From contig VZRZ01003213.1 in NCBI GenBank assembly GCA_013398175.1, forward strand, positions 653,925-717,924: a DNA stretch of 64,000 nucleotides. Reading direction: 5' to 3'. Numbering within the stretch: position 1 is the first letter of the stretch; the number at the start of each line of letters is the position of its first letter. The position numbers were made by a program, and so were the translations under genes. This DNA is from Climacteris rufus (Eukaryota > Chordata > Aves > Passeriformes > Climacteridae). The notes below the pieces were generated by a model. That model made no database searches. It was not told where the DNA came from and worked only from the letters and a program-made list of their open reading frames with translations. Below are positions 13,153-24,450 of the stretch, one piece after another.

Positions 13153-14760
13153 CCATATACTGAGGCATTTATGGTGCTGTACTGGGAGATGTGCCGTGCA
13201 GAACCCCTCATTCTCCACTGACTCCAGGAAGCATATAGAAATTTCACTCCCACCACACAGGCAATTCAAGTGTCTGAACTTAGGTAAGCTGGATCTTAGT
13301 TCTGCATTGAGCAAATGAAGGATATCATAGAAGGAAACATATAATCACTGAAATGCATTAGAACATGCCCACCAAATGTCAGACTTAGTTTATTTACAGC
13401 TACTTCCCTTGCCAAATCTGTATTCCTTTAAGGAGTTAAACATGAATCTTTGCTCTGCTTTGCTAGTAAGGAAGGAAAGAATGTCTCTTTGAAAAAGTTT
13501 ATCATGCCCGTCTCTCATTCTTTGTTGTACATTTCAATTGCTGTTGTCATATTTTCCAGTCTTAACATCCCCTTGAGTAATTATTGCCACACAATTAAGA
13601 AAACATTTAGAATGGAAAAGTCATTTGTTAGAGTTGCACTCTAAACCAGTGGTGTACTCCTGTGCTTTGACTGATAACCTTTCCCCTGACAACTTGCTGG
13701 GATCTGATGACTGTTTAGGTTCACTCGTTACTGGTTCTTGTGCTGAATTTTCAGTGACCTGACCTTTCAAGTAGTATATTTTCTTGCTGAAACAAACACA
13801 TTTTGACAGGTCAATAGGGGCCAGCTTGACACTCCTTACAGCACAGAAGACAGTTTTACTTTGTTTAGAGCACAGAGATATTTTTCAGTATTTTTCTTCA
13901 CAGCTTCATGGGTTAACCCACAGGATTTTCTATGCTAGGACTGGATTCTGTGCTGTTCCTGTTATGTTCTTTGTGTATTTATGATACACATTAAGCAAAC
14001 TTATGGTGCTGTAAAAGCAATCAGTCGAAATTACTAATAACAAAAATGCTGGATTCAATTAGACAAAGCGTAAGATATACCACATTTCTTTCAGAAATCA
14101 GACAATTTAAGTGAAAATTTCCACGTGCAGTGCATTGGTATTTAGAAGACTATATTGAACATATTGTGTCTATTAAAAAAAATTAGAATAATGCTTTTGG
14201 ACATTTTAAAAGGTAAATATTAAGTTGGATGATCCTTATGATGCTAATGCAAGGTTACAAGCCCAGCTCCTCCTTCCACCTCTCTCTGCTGCTCAAATTT
14301 GACACTGATAATGGGGCTGTGCAGCAACAAAAATAAAGACATAGAAAGGCTGGACAATAATGGAGACTGTTACATTAGAAATGATCAAATAATGAAAGGT
14401 AAAACTGCGTTCCTTTTAACTATAATTTCCATCTTTAATAAACATGCAGTGCTATACAAAGGTGGCTAGTACTGTCAAGTGCTTAATGTATTGAATTAAT
14501 CTTTCTTGTCTATTATTCACCTCATTTTAATATTTCAGTTATACCCTCAGCCTTACACTTCTTACAATGGTTTTAAAAGCTCTGCAGGACTCCACTGTAT
14601 TTTGCATGCCTACCATTGTTATGCAGCATTTTGCCTTCATTCTGTTCCTGTGTTTTCCACCTTTGTGTTTATTTTACAGTCTTGATAGATATTTCTGTGC
14701 TTTTTTTTCATATGATACCTTTTGTAAAGAATAACTTTTCAGGACCCTTTTGGGAATGTT

Positions 14761-14822
14761 TCACAGAATCACAGAACAAGATGAATTAGAAGGGACCCAT
14801 GAGGATCATTGTGTCCAACTCC
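14761..14822 (-). mobile_element. CR1 LINE 3'-end fragment
   Basis: The segment contains CACAGAATCACAGAACAAG and then AGAAGGGACCC, GGATCATTGTGTCCAACTCC. This is the reverse complement of the usual CR1 3' untranslated end (sequence of the GGAGTTGGACTCGATGATCC type followed by the ATTCTATG-like tail). Only about 60 bp remain, which fits the strong 5' truncation typical of CR1 insertions. Confidence 0.8.
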
Positions 14823-17589
14823 TTTTTTTAATCCAAAATAAATATTATGAAGTTGTGTGCTGTGACTGATGCCTTACACATTTAATAACAGTGCAAAATA
14901 GAAATGCAAAAGAATAGACCTACTGGCAAAGGACCCATAATCTGTTCCACTGCATAGCATGGAGAAGCTTACAAGGATTTCTGCAAGGATTTAAAAAACA
15001 AGATTTGAAATTCTTGAATTTGAATATAATTTGAAGTTTCATGTTGCCAGTTTGAAAAGAAGCACACCAAAGAGAATGATCTGAAGTACTGATGGGCATT
15101 AATGGGACTCTAAAAATCATTACTGCTTATAAAATTGTTTTGAAACATCTAGAAAAACCTGCTTGCAGCCTTTTTTATTATGTGTTCTAAAAGTGAACAA
15201 TCTGTCTGCATTAAAATAAGTAAAAAATAATAATGCAAGTATTATCAATATATAATATATAACAATAGTATGACATCATTTACAGTACCAAGTACAGTTT
15301 CAGCCATGCCATTATCTTGTAACAGTAACTGACACAGCAGAGTTTGGACAGATAATGATAGTTACTGGAAGAAGTAAGAAAAAATTATATTTTCTTAGGA
15401 AGGAATCAGAATGTTACAATTCTACAAATTAATGACTAGCTGTCAGTTGTGAAAGCAGGCCTTCCTTTTTAATTTTTTCTCCACACTCAAGAATCAAAGA
15501 CAATCACTGATATTGTCAGGCGTCTCATTTAAAGCTGACAGATGGAAGTAAGGGGTTTTTTTTCCATAACATATAATTAATGACATTCTTTGGACCACTG
15601 CTTCAAATTCATAGCAAAGCCAAAGACTGAATACGAATTTGTAAAGCATTACACAATTAAAGAGATAAAAAACCACTCAATTATATATGTGTGTGAGATT
15701 ATACATACAAAAGAACTTTATTGAAATTGCAACACCATTCTTTAAAAAAATTGGAGAATGCCAATATTAATGTTGCTTGTACAACATTAATTCAGGTTTT
15801 TATCCATGTGATTATAGTAAAGGCTCAAGTTAAATGATCATATCCTTTTTTCCCACAGGACTTCTGTCTAATTTCAGCCATGCTACAGGGGCATGTCCAG
15901 GCAGAGTCAAGTTTAGCTGCCTCTGCACTCAAAAAATCAAGTGTAAAAAGCCCAAACCTACCAACAATAAAAAATAAACCTCTGGTCCAGAGGCTGTACA
16001 GTCATGTTAGCAAAGTACTGCTTTTGATTTAATATGCTGCCTGCAAGAAGGCTGCATGGCTTCCGTACTGCAGCTGGCTTGCTTCTGGCCAGGGAAATGC
16101 AAGAGCAGTATGTAGGGCTCTCTGCAGCTGGCCACGTAGCTTTGCCAGTGGTTATATCTTGCCAGAGCACTCATACATCTTCATTAGCAGATGCAGATTT
16201 CTGCTTTTAAGAATATTTAACTCAGCAGTGGTCTTAAGCAACTTATATTTTCCACTCTTTAAATTCATTCAAGACAAAATGCCGTTCCATGTTACAGACT
16301 GTTTCACTGAGTGACTGATTGTTCCAGGGAAAGTTGCACAAAGTGCTTTGCATATCTGAACACCTTCCTTCCACCCCCCACCCATTTCTGGTTTTAAAAC
16401 AATCCTAAGACAATTATTCCTGTGAATAATTGGCTTTCAAAAGGTTGATTATTGCCACAGGAAGGACAGAAACCCAGCTGTCAATATTGTGCAGAGCAAC
16501 AATCAGAAAAAGGTAGTCTCTGGTGTTCTCCCTTCTTTCCCTCATGTTTCTGCTGCAGAAATCATTTGAATGGGAGGTGACAAGGATGTGAAAGTGCTCT
16601 GTACTGTCACCAATGTCTGTGAGTATTCCTGTATCCTGTAATATAAAGTATCCAATTGACATAATAAACATGATAAATAATGTGTGCCAGTTTTTCATAT
16701 TAAAAAATAGCTCTATTGAACATTAGTCTTTTTAAAACTGCATTTTGAAAATACTTGAATCAGTCATTTAAACATTTTACTCAGTAACATAATTTGCAGT
16801 CCATCTCAACTATAAAAAAACAACAAAAATAACAACAGATAATTTTTAAATTTTTCCACAAAGTTTAGAGACAGAAGAATGGCCTGTTTCAAACATGGTC
16901 TTCAAAGTTATTTTAAAGATTTGATTATTTGCAGTGGAAAAAATCCACAGAAGGGCAACATTTCAATGGAAGTAACTGCAAGTACACTTCAATCCAAAAC
17001 CTATCTTCAAAATAAACCTAAAATCTTACAGCTGAACAGATTAAATTATATCCTGATACCAAGAAAAATATGTGACTCATCCCATCCATTTGTAAACAGT
17101 TTTTTAATTTCAAGTGGTGTAAATCCAAAGTAAATCTCTTAACACAAATGAAGATCTTCAGAGAGATATCAGTGCAAATAAAGTCATAATCTGGCATGAG
17201 AGATCATAGAAACCTTTTTAGGGAAAGGGAATTTAATAGTTTGACATAATGGATTATTCTGATCCTTTTTTTTTTCTCCTAAAGGCTACAGAAGGATAAG
17301 CTGATTAATGGTTGGAGAATGCATCATTCTCTTTCAAATCTGTTCAATGTGCTTACAGTCCACTTTAAGTAAGCTTGTATTTTTAAGGTCCTCTTAAGCA
17401 CATATTAAGGTTTTAACCCACTAAAACAACTAAAAAATTTCTTCAGACCACTTTCTAGGAAAAAAAATTGGAGTACTAGTTATAAAACATTCATTGCACT
17501 GTTAGGGACAGACTGGCTGACTAGAGCTGTCAGCTCTTTAAAGCCACTATTCTTAGAGCACAAGAGCTCTCTATCCCTGTGTGTAGGAA
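14823..17589. other. Unique AT-rich DNA, nothing recognised
   Basis: Very AT-rich in parts (for example 15180-15300). A somewhat GC-richer island at 16030-16150 carries no motif I can assign. I see no coding exon or RNA gene. Confidence 0.7.
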
Positions 17590-17793
17590 GCTGAGCAAGG
17601 CAGGCTAGAAACCAGCATGACTAAGCAAGGATTTGCTCCTCCAACTGAGGAGTGAGAAGAAAATGCACAGACAATGAAAACAGGAACAGGTGACCTGGGG
17701 AGAGAACAGGTTCAAATGTGTAGGGATGGAGTCAGGAAACATAAAGCAAGGCTGGAACGTGGCTTCGCAAATGACCTGAAGAATAACAAGGCT

Positions 17794-17836
17794 TAAGCAC
17801 ATATATGTGTGCTTATATTCTATAAGCACATATATG
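17794..17836. repeat. Palindrome with partial tandem copy at the LTR junction
   Basis: 17794-17815 is a near-palindrome with arms TAAGCACA and TGTGCTTA. TAAGCACATATATG is repeated 29 bp downstream at 17823-17836, just where the LTR begins. The CR1 copy therefore seems to carry a small duplication at this point, which blurs the exact left junction of the LTR. Confidence 0.7.
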
Positions 17837-18085
17837 GCAGCGATTGCAGCGATCCGTAATAATAAGACAGCACACGCCTTGGTTCGCAAGGGTCGAGAGC
17901 CAGCCAACAACAGCCTCGTTTATTGTATTGTCCTTTTTTATAATAGGAGCCCAGGTATATGATTGGCTGGGTTCTACACCGCCCTATTCCAAAACATATT
18001 GTACAATAACAATAACAATCCTTCTCTCCCATGGGGGAGAAGGATTTTCTCACAAGCAGCAAGCAGCAGGCTTCGGGCTGCTACA
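17833..18085 (-). mobile_element. Solo LTR, alpharetrovirus-like layout, inside CR1
   Basis: Read on the minus strand it starts TGTAGCAGCCCGAAGCC and ends near GCTGCCA. It holds a TATA box (TTATAAAA, about 17943-17936), followed only about 12 bp later by AATAAA at 17924-17919. Having the polyadenylation signal next to the TATA box, just before R, is the layout known from avian leukosis-type LTRs. The length (about 250 bp) also suits a short alpharetrovirus-like LTR. CR1 sequence continues on both sides, so this is an insertion. A target-site duplication is possible, CACATA (17827-17832) against CGCATA (18086-18091), with one mismatch. The exact left edge (17833-17845) is uncertain. Confidence 0.75.
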
Positions 18086-18733
18086 CGCATACATCAGAAA
18101 AGAAAGGCCAAGGAGACTGTTCCCTCCCAGATAAGCAAGAAGGGTGAACTGGTGGTGACTGGTATGGAGAAGCCTGAAATACTCAGTGAGTTCTTTGCCT
18201 CAGTCTTCACTGGCAGTCAGGCTTGCCTGATCCTCTGGGTGGGTGTGGCCCAAATGAATCCCTCCCACTATAAGTGAAGAGCAGGTTCAGGACCACTGAT
18301 GGAATCTATGGAACCTGATGATGGGCTTCCTGCGGTCCTGAGTGAACTTGCTGACATTGCTGTCAAACCACTGTCCATCATATTTTAAAAGTCATGGCAG
18401 GCAGGTGAAGCCGTCAGTGACTGGAAAAAGGGAAACATCGGTCCCTTCTTTAAAAGGGGAGAAGGGAAGATCCATGAAACTAAGGATCAGTGTGCCTCAC
18501 CTCTGTGCTTTGGAAGATCATGGAGTAGGTCCTCCTAGAAGATGTGCTGAGGCACATAAAAGACAAGGAAGTGATCCAAGGCAGCTACCACAGCTTTGCT
18601 AAGGGCAAGTTGTGCCTGGCCAATCTGGTGGCCTTCTATAATGGAATGATGGCAACAGCTGACAAAGAGAGATATCTATCTAAATTTCTGTTAGGCCTTC
18701 AATGCAGTTCCACATGACATCCTTGTCTCCAGA

Positions 18734-19420
18734 TTGGAGAGACATGGATTTGATGGATGGACTATTCAGTGGATAAAGAATTGGCTGTATGGATGCAGAC
18801 AGAGAGTTGTGGTCAATGGCTCTATGTCCAGGTGGAGGCCAGTGTTGGGTGATGTCCCTCTAGGCTTTGTCTTGGGACCATTCCACTTCAGTACCTTCAT
18901 GAATGGCACAGACAGTGAGATTGAGTGCAGCCTCAGCAGGTTTGCAGATGACAAGAAGCTGTGTTGTGCGGTTGACACAACAGAAGGAAGGAATATCATC
19001 CAGAGGGACCTGGACCCAGCTTTAGAAGTGGGCCCATGAAGACCTTATGAAGTCCAACAAGTCCAAGTGCAAGGTGCCGCATCTGGGTCAGGAAACAAGC
19101 ATGAGTCCAGACTGGTAGAAGAAGTTAATGGGAGTGGCCCAGTGGAGGAGGACTTGGGAATTCTCATGGATGAAAGGCTGCTCATGAACCAACAGTGTGT
19201 GCTTGCAGCCCAGAAGTCCAATCACATCCTGGGCTACAGCAAAAGCAGTGTGGCCAGCAGGGTGAGAGAGAGCATTCTGCCCCTCTACTCTGCCCTTGTG
19301 AGACCTCACCTGAAGTGCTGCATCCAGTTCTGGGGTCCTCAGCACAGAAAGGACATAAGCCTATTAGAACCAGTCCACAGGAGGGTCACAAAGATGTTGA
19401 GAAGGATGGAGATCTACTAG
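18734..19420 (+). pseudogene. CR1 reverse transcriptase, decayed core
   Basis: The remains of the catalytic part of CR1 ORF2, the enzyme that copies the LINE RNA into DNA. The frame at 18734-19036 contains the FADDKKL box (about 18941-18961), which corresponds to the FADD catalytic motif of non-LTR reverse transcriptases. Before it comes the GDVPLGFVLGP segment, in the place of the QGSVLGP-type motif. A TGA at 19037-19039 ends this frame. From about 19100 the same frame resumes with LGILMDERL, SVASRVRESILPLYSALVRP and QFWGPQ, which are typical CR1 post-RT motifs. The sequence around 19029 (WAHEDLMK) is in another frame, so at least two frameshifts separate the parts. It is clearly non-functional. 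Confidence 0.85.
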
Positions 19421-19525
19421 AAAGACAGGCAGTCTTTCTAGACTTTCTAGAAACCTGGGGTTCAACTTGGAAAAGACAAAGCTTCAAGGAGACCTCATTG
19501 CCACTTCCTAGTACCTTATAGGGGC

Positions 19526-22500
19526 TTATAAAAATGAAAGCATGAAATGTCATATAAATCACAGTGAGGCATTTATCAATGTGGGATGATTTTTTCTATA
19601 TAGACATTCCAGCAGCACTAACGTGAGGCTCCTTTCAGGTTAATTACTCTGGGCAATTCAGCTCATTCAAAAATCAACACAGCAATTGTACAAGATAGAA
19701 GTACCCTGGGTTGGTCCACTTAACCTAGTTTCTGTGGGCAAAATGTTCCTGTGGGCAAAACGGAAGCTAGTGCTTTAAGTTAATGCCTAAGCAGTAAGAA
19801 GGAAATGGTGAAGCGATAAGGGCAGGGTGAGGAATATGCCGAGTCAAGTCAATTCACCTCATACAGGAAAACTCTGACCGTGGGAAAAAGCTGTGGGAAA
19901 AAGCAATAGGCAGTGAGTTCAGATGAGAAGACAGAGGTGATGTGCAGAGCCCCAGCTGAAAAGTGACTTATGTGAACTACATGTGTTGGGCAGTTGTAGC
20001 CCCTGAAGAGTTTAGAAGTTGGTGTATCATGGACTAAATAAAAAAATGGCATAAAAATAAGGGTTTGAGACATAAAAGTGGACCTTTCACATATTTACAT
20101 GTGGAAATCAACTCCTGATCTAATTAATTTATGGGCTGAGTAAGGAATAAATAGAGTGCTCATTATCGTAGTATCTAGCCAACAAAACGGACCAGTTGAA
20201 ATACTTCCCAAAACTTTCCCAGAAAATGGTGAAATTTAATAATCCTGCCACTACTATAAAAATAGTTATTTCTAACTTTTTGAAAACTGTATCACTGTAC
20301 CACTCTTGCTCTCAGTAAATTGCCTATTAGGTAGTATAGAATTAAGTTTTTGCATTAGAATCTGTCTCTCCACAGACAAATTCATGTTGAATGTGTCACT
20401 GTAGTGCCTTTACTTAAATAAGGATGCTTTCCATGAAAATGAAAGTTTGAAGAAATGTTGTGCAAAGATGTTACCAGTAAATATCTTTCTCCAGAACTGT
20501 TTTCTTTCTTTTGCAGATATTCTTGGCTTAGTTATACTGTGTTTTGTTCCCTCTCTCTGTATAGTTTTAAACAAGGGTATACAACGTAGGTGCCAGTATG
20601 ATCATCTTAAATCAAGGGTAAAATGAATCAGTCAGCTCTTCTAGTACTGCTTATTCATGGATACCCATGAAAGCTTTCTTTGGACTGCCAATTTCAATAA
20701 AATTTCCAGTCACATGCTGCTTAAACAGACTCTGACGAGAAGACTAAGTCTGGTACTATGTTCCTAAACTTAAGTAAGTAGTTCTGGTTCTAGGTAACAC
20801 TCAGAATCTCAAGATGATTGGAACGTAAATTCAATTTCAAAGGATATTCTCAATCACAGCTTGATTATAATAAAAACTGTGGTGCTCAATCAAATGGTAT
20901 CTGTAGCACAAGATCTCTGCCAAAACTGCTGACAGGACACAGCACGGTCACACTCATTGTGTTGCATACAGCATGCAGAACTAATAAATGAGTAATAATA
21001 ATCTTCACTTTAATAGTCCACTTATTAAAGCAGATGAGTTGTTTCCTCATATAGCCACAGTTTTTTTGGTTTTTTTTTTTTTTTTTTTAGTAATTAAGAN
21101 TTTAAAGCAGATTAGTTTGTTTCTCATTTAGCCACAGTTTTTTTGGTTTTTTTTTTTTTTTTTTAGTAATTAAGTTAGATCCATTAAATGGTTCTAGAGA
21201 AAGTGGTGTAATTTTTAATTCTACTTTACAAAATGTCCTAGCCACCTGTTGTGCTAATGCAGACAACACCTGTGTTTTTCCTTTCAAACGCAAATTTTTT
21301 TTTGCCTTAGAAAAGTTAGGGAGATGAACCAAGAATTTAGGGTCTCAGCTGAAATAGTCACAAAGCAAAATGCAATGAGATCAAGCAGTGCTACTGTGAT
21401 CCATTACCTCTATATTGAGGATACTTGGAGAGATCCATTTTGCATTCCTTATGGATGTCAAAGTCTACATTAAATCAGTGGGAGCTAGGATCTACAAACT
21501 GCTTAACTGATCACATTGATATAAGGATGCTCTTACGGCTTTTTTATCATGCTATCCTACATAACTGACAATACTTCTGCATAATGGATCATACTTAAAT
21601 GGGAACGTGACCACATGTGTCTCCAGTTGAACAACAATGTTATGGCAATGGCAGCATGTGTTTGTATGGAAAAATAATATTGGGAAAGTATTTTCTTTAT
21701 TTCTTAATGTCATTTAATGTGATTTAATGTTTAGAAGGAAAGGAAGTCACACCATATGTCTGGTGTGTCCTTTGCAGACCACTGACTGCAAACTGGTAAC
21801 AACTGTTCTAAATCATGTGTGATTTGCAAGAAATAAAGATCCGCATCTTACTGAGTTCTGAGTACTTACAGGGTTTTTTTTGCATGCTTTCAGCTCATCA
21901 CAGGAGGCCAAGATCAGTAGCATATCATACACCAGAGCAAGGAATTAATCTTACTTTATACTAGACTACTTCTGGAGTAAGGAGTCCAGACTTGCTTCAT
22001 TTAAATTGTACCTTAAGTGACTGATATTAAATATATTAAAACAAATGATACAACTGATTGATTGCCTTGGCTTTGCATAATGCTGGGATCTCAGAGATCA
22101 CAGTTTGAGAGCTGTTGGTACAATATATTTATTTTAGAGGGTGCTATTATATACCTTGAATTCAAAGTACTTAAAAAACAAACTAATAAGATGAATAAGA
22201 TTCCTTGATTCATAACAAAGTTTTTCATAGTTCCAGTTTTTAAATTTTTCTTTTAGCTCGAGTTTATAACTATATTACATGTTATTTGCAACTCATGACT
22301 GAAATAACTGGGTTATTTTCTTTATAAATGTAAACTTCAACTTTCATTTGAATTGCACAAATGAAATTAATTTTAATTTCAACTCACAAAAATTTGTAAC
22401 AGCTTTCAGAGATGCAGTCTTTTCTTTTTTTTACTAAGGACACTTCTTCTTAATTTTTTTCAATTGTAGGAGAAGTCAATCAGATAACTGAATCACAGGG

Positions 22501-23236
22501 GAAATGCTGACAATCCCATTGGAATAGCACTTAAAGTTCTACTGGGTCATCAGATGCCGGTATGAAAAGTAGATTTGAAAACTCTTTCAGTATTCATCCC
22601 TTCATTTAGTATAGTTGATTTAAAGTTTACTTATCCCTGTCTGCTCATATAATGCACCAACCCACTGACAACAAACTATTCATATCTGTCTAGGTGTGAG
22701 AACTCTGCAAAATCTGCTAGTTATTAAACATGTAATTTATATGTCCCTTTTATGGGTTAAGTATGGGTGGCCCATCCAACTTGATCAAAATTGGTAGAAT
22801 TTTTTCGCAAATTCATGGTATGACGTCATTATAAAATTCCTTTAATTATGACTCTAATCTCAATAAAACAATTTCATCTTCCACTGGTTTATCACAGACT
22901 GTGGTTGACTGTGTTGTTAAGGTGTCATTCCAGACTGAAGGACTGGTCTGTGTAGCCACCAATATCTACATTAACCAAATAGTTCAGCCAATTTTGCAAA
23001 ATTTGGTCAGATCAGTCAATTATTGTGAGGGTGGTGTAAGCTGACAGTATGCCCTCAGTAACTGTCAAACTGTGCCCAACTAAAACCTGTTGGTCAGGCT
23101 CTGGGTAACAAATACGTGAAATTCATTACCATGCATTTGTTTCACCATCTTTTGTACTACTGCTGGTTGGTGAGTCCCAGTGATAGGGAGAGAGTAATTA
23201 TTATTACTATCACTAGGGCAGAGGAGTTGTTTTTTT
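19526..23236. other. Unique AT-rich DNA with one single-N gap
   Basis: No gene or named repeat was recognised apart from the T-rich duplicated segment around position 21100, described separately. Confidence 0.65.
21024..21173. repeat. Duplicated T-rich segment flanking a single N
   Basis: The roughly 75-bp stretch before the N at 21100 (TTAAAGCAGATGAGTT, then AGCCACAG, a long T run and AGTAATTAAGA) recurs right after it. A few differences are concentrated between the AAAGCAG word and the AGCCACAG word. A near-identical tandem copy split by one N is what a failed merge of overlapping contigs gives. The homopolymer T run is a likely cause. A true tandem duplication is the alternative. Confidence 0.7.
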
Positions 23237-23628
23237 TCTCTTGGAGAAGAGAAGGCTCTGGGAAGACCCTGTTGCATTCTTTCAGCATATAAAGGTGGCT
23301 TATTAGAAAGATGGAGAGACACTTTTACAAAAGCATGTAGTGACAGGACAAGGGACAATGGTTTTAAACTGAAAGGGAGTAGATTTAGATTGGATGTAAG
23401 GAAGAATTTGTTACTGTGAGATTGTTGAAACACTGGGACACATTGCCCTGAGAAGTTGTGGATGCCCATGGTTGGAAGTGCTTAAAGCCAGGTTGGATGC
23501 AGTTTTGAGCAACCTGGGCTGGTGGAAGGTGTCCCTGCCCATGGCAGAGGGGTTGAAACTAGATGATCTTTGAAGTTCTCTTCTAACCCAGAGCATTCTG
23601 TAATTCTATGATTCTGTGATTTTATGAT
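23237..23628 (+). mobile_element. CR1 LINE, 5'-truncated, with 3' tail
   Basis: The segment begins with CTTGGAGAAGAGAAGGCTC and continues through AGACCCTGTTGCATTCTTTC, GGACAAGGGACAATGG and CACTGGGACACATTGCCC. It ends in the tail ATTCTGTAATTCTATGATTC. This is the last part of the CR1 ORF2 plus the 3' untranslated region. Heavy 5' truncation is normal for the family. Confidence 0.9.
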
Positions 23629-23797
23629 CTTTTAGCACTGGCATTGCAGTACCTCATGCAGAGATAAACTGCAAATTGATTGCTACAGCTGTGGCTTTTC
23701 CTTAACTTGTTCGATACTGGAAAAAATTAAAATTGTCTTTAGCAATGCAAACCAAGCTATGTACATTACAGAATCCGGTGGGTTTTTCAAGTAGTTT

Positions 23798-24450
23798 CAC
23801 AGAAATAACAGAATCATAGAATTGTTAGGGTTGGAAGGGGCCTCTGGAGATCACCCAGTCAGCCCCCCTGCCAAGGCAGGGTCATATAGAATAGGTGACA
23901 CAGGAATTTGTCTAGCTGGGTTTGATTGTCTCCAGAGAGGGAGAATCCACAACCTCCCTGGACAGCCTGTTCCAGTACTCTGATGCCCTCAGTTCAAAGA
24001 AGTTCTTCTTCATGTTGAGGTGAAACTTGTGGTTTAGTGTAAGGCCATTGCTCTTCACTCTGTCACTGGGTACCATCAAAATGAGTCTGGCACCATCCTC
24101 TTGGCACCTGCCTTTGAAATATTTTTGTGTGTTGATGAGATCCCCTCTCAGTCTTCTCCAGAGTAAACAGGCCCAGCTCCCTCAGTCTCTCCTTATAAGA
24201 GAGACTCCAGTCCCTAAATCACCTTTGTGTCCCTCTGCTGGATTGTCTTCAGTAGCTCCTTGTCTTGTTCTGAGAAGCCCAGAAGTGGACAGAGCACTCC
24301 ATACATGGCCTCACTAGGACAGAGTAGAGGGGCAGGATGCCTTCCCTCACCTTGCTGGCCACAGTCTTCCTCATGCACCCCAGGATACCATTGGCCCTCC
24401 TGGCCTCAAGGGCACTGCTGGCTTATGGTCAACTTGTGATCCACCAATAA
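23798..24450 (-). mobile_element. CR1 LINE, 5'-truncated, minus strand
   Basis: Reading from its 3' end at the left, it shows CAGAATCATAGAATTGTTAG, GGTTGGAAGGGGCC, then TCCAGAGAGGGAGAATCCAC, AACAGGCCCAGCTCCCTCAG and GCCCAGAAGTGGACAGAGCA, fading near 24450 after the GGTCAACTTGT word. It faces the plus-strand CR1 that ends 170 bp to its left, so the two tails converge. The copy is well preserved. Confidence 0.9.

Larger units (their letters stand above)
1848..14760. other. Unique AT-rich DNA without recognisable genes
   Basis: No frame here has the length, composition or motifs of a protein-coding exon that I can recognise, and no RNA gene is visible. The only local structure is minor: a 19-bp direct repeat at 7369-7429, a purine-rich patch at about 9250-9320, two similar GGGATGTGG blocks at 9491-9604, and (AG)8 at 13137-13152. 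It could be intergenic or the interior of a large intron. Confidence 0.7.
17590..19525 (+). mobile_element. CR1 LINE fragment (ORF2 region), interrupted by an LTR
   Basis: A piece of a CR1 non-LTR retrotransposon on the plus strand. Its left arm (17590-17832) contains CAGGTGACCTGGGGAGAG, TGTAGGGATGG and AATAACAAGG words from the stretch between the endonuclease and reverse transcriptase. The right arm (from about 18086) resumes with CATCAGAAAAGAAAGGCCAA and the TTCTTTGCCTCAGTCTTCAC stretch, and runs through the RT domain into the region after it. Both the 5' end and the 3' tail are missing: homology fades near 19525 and no ATTCTATG-like tail follows. A short LTR at 17833-18085 splits the copy, so the CR1 is the older insertion. 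It is inactive. Confidence 0.85.

Noticed and set aside
17963..18277. Open frames running from the LTR into CR1
   Set aside because: They cross the insertion junction between two unrelated repeats and have no coherent protein content.
23080..23596. Open frames on the minus strand near a CR1
   Set aside because: They are antisense to the CR1 3' end and its upstream flank, with no domain.
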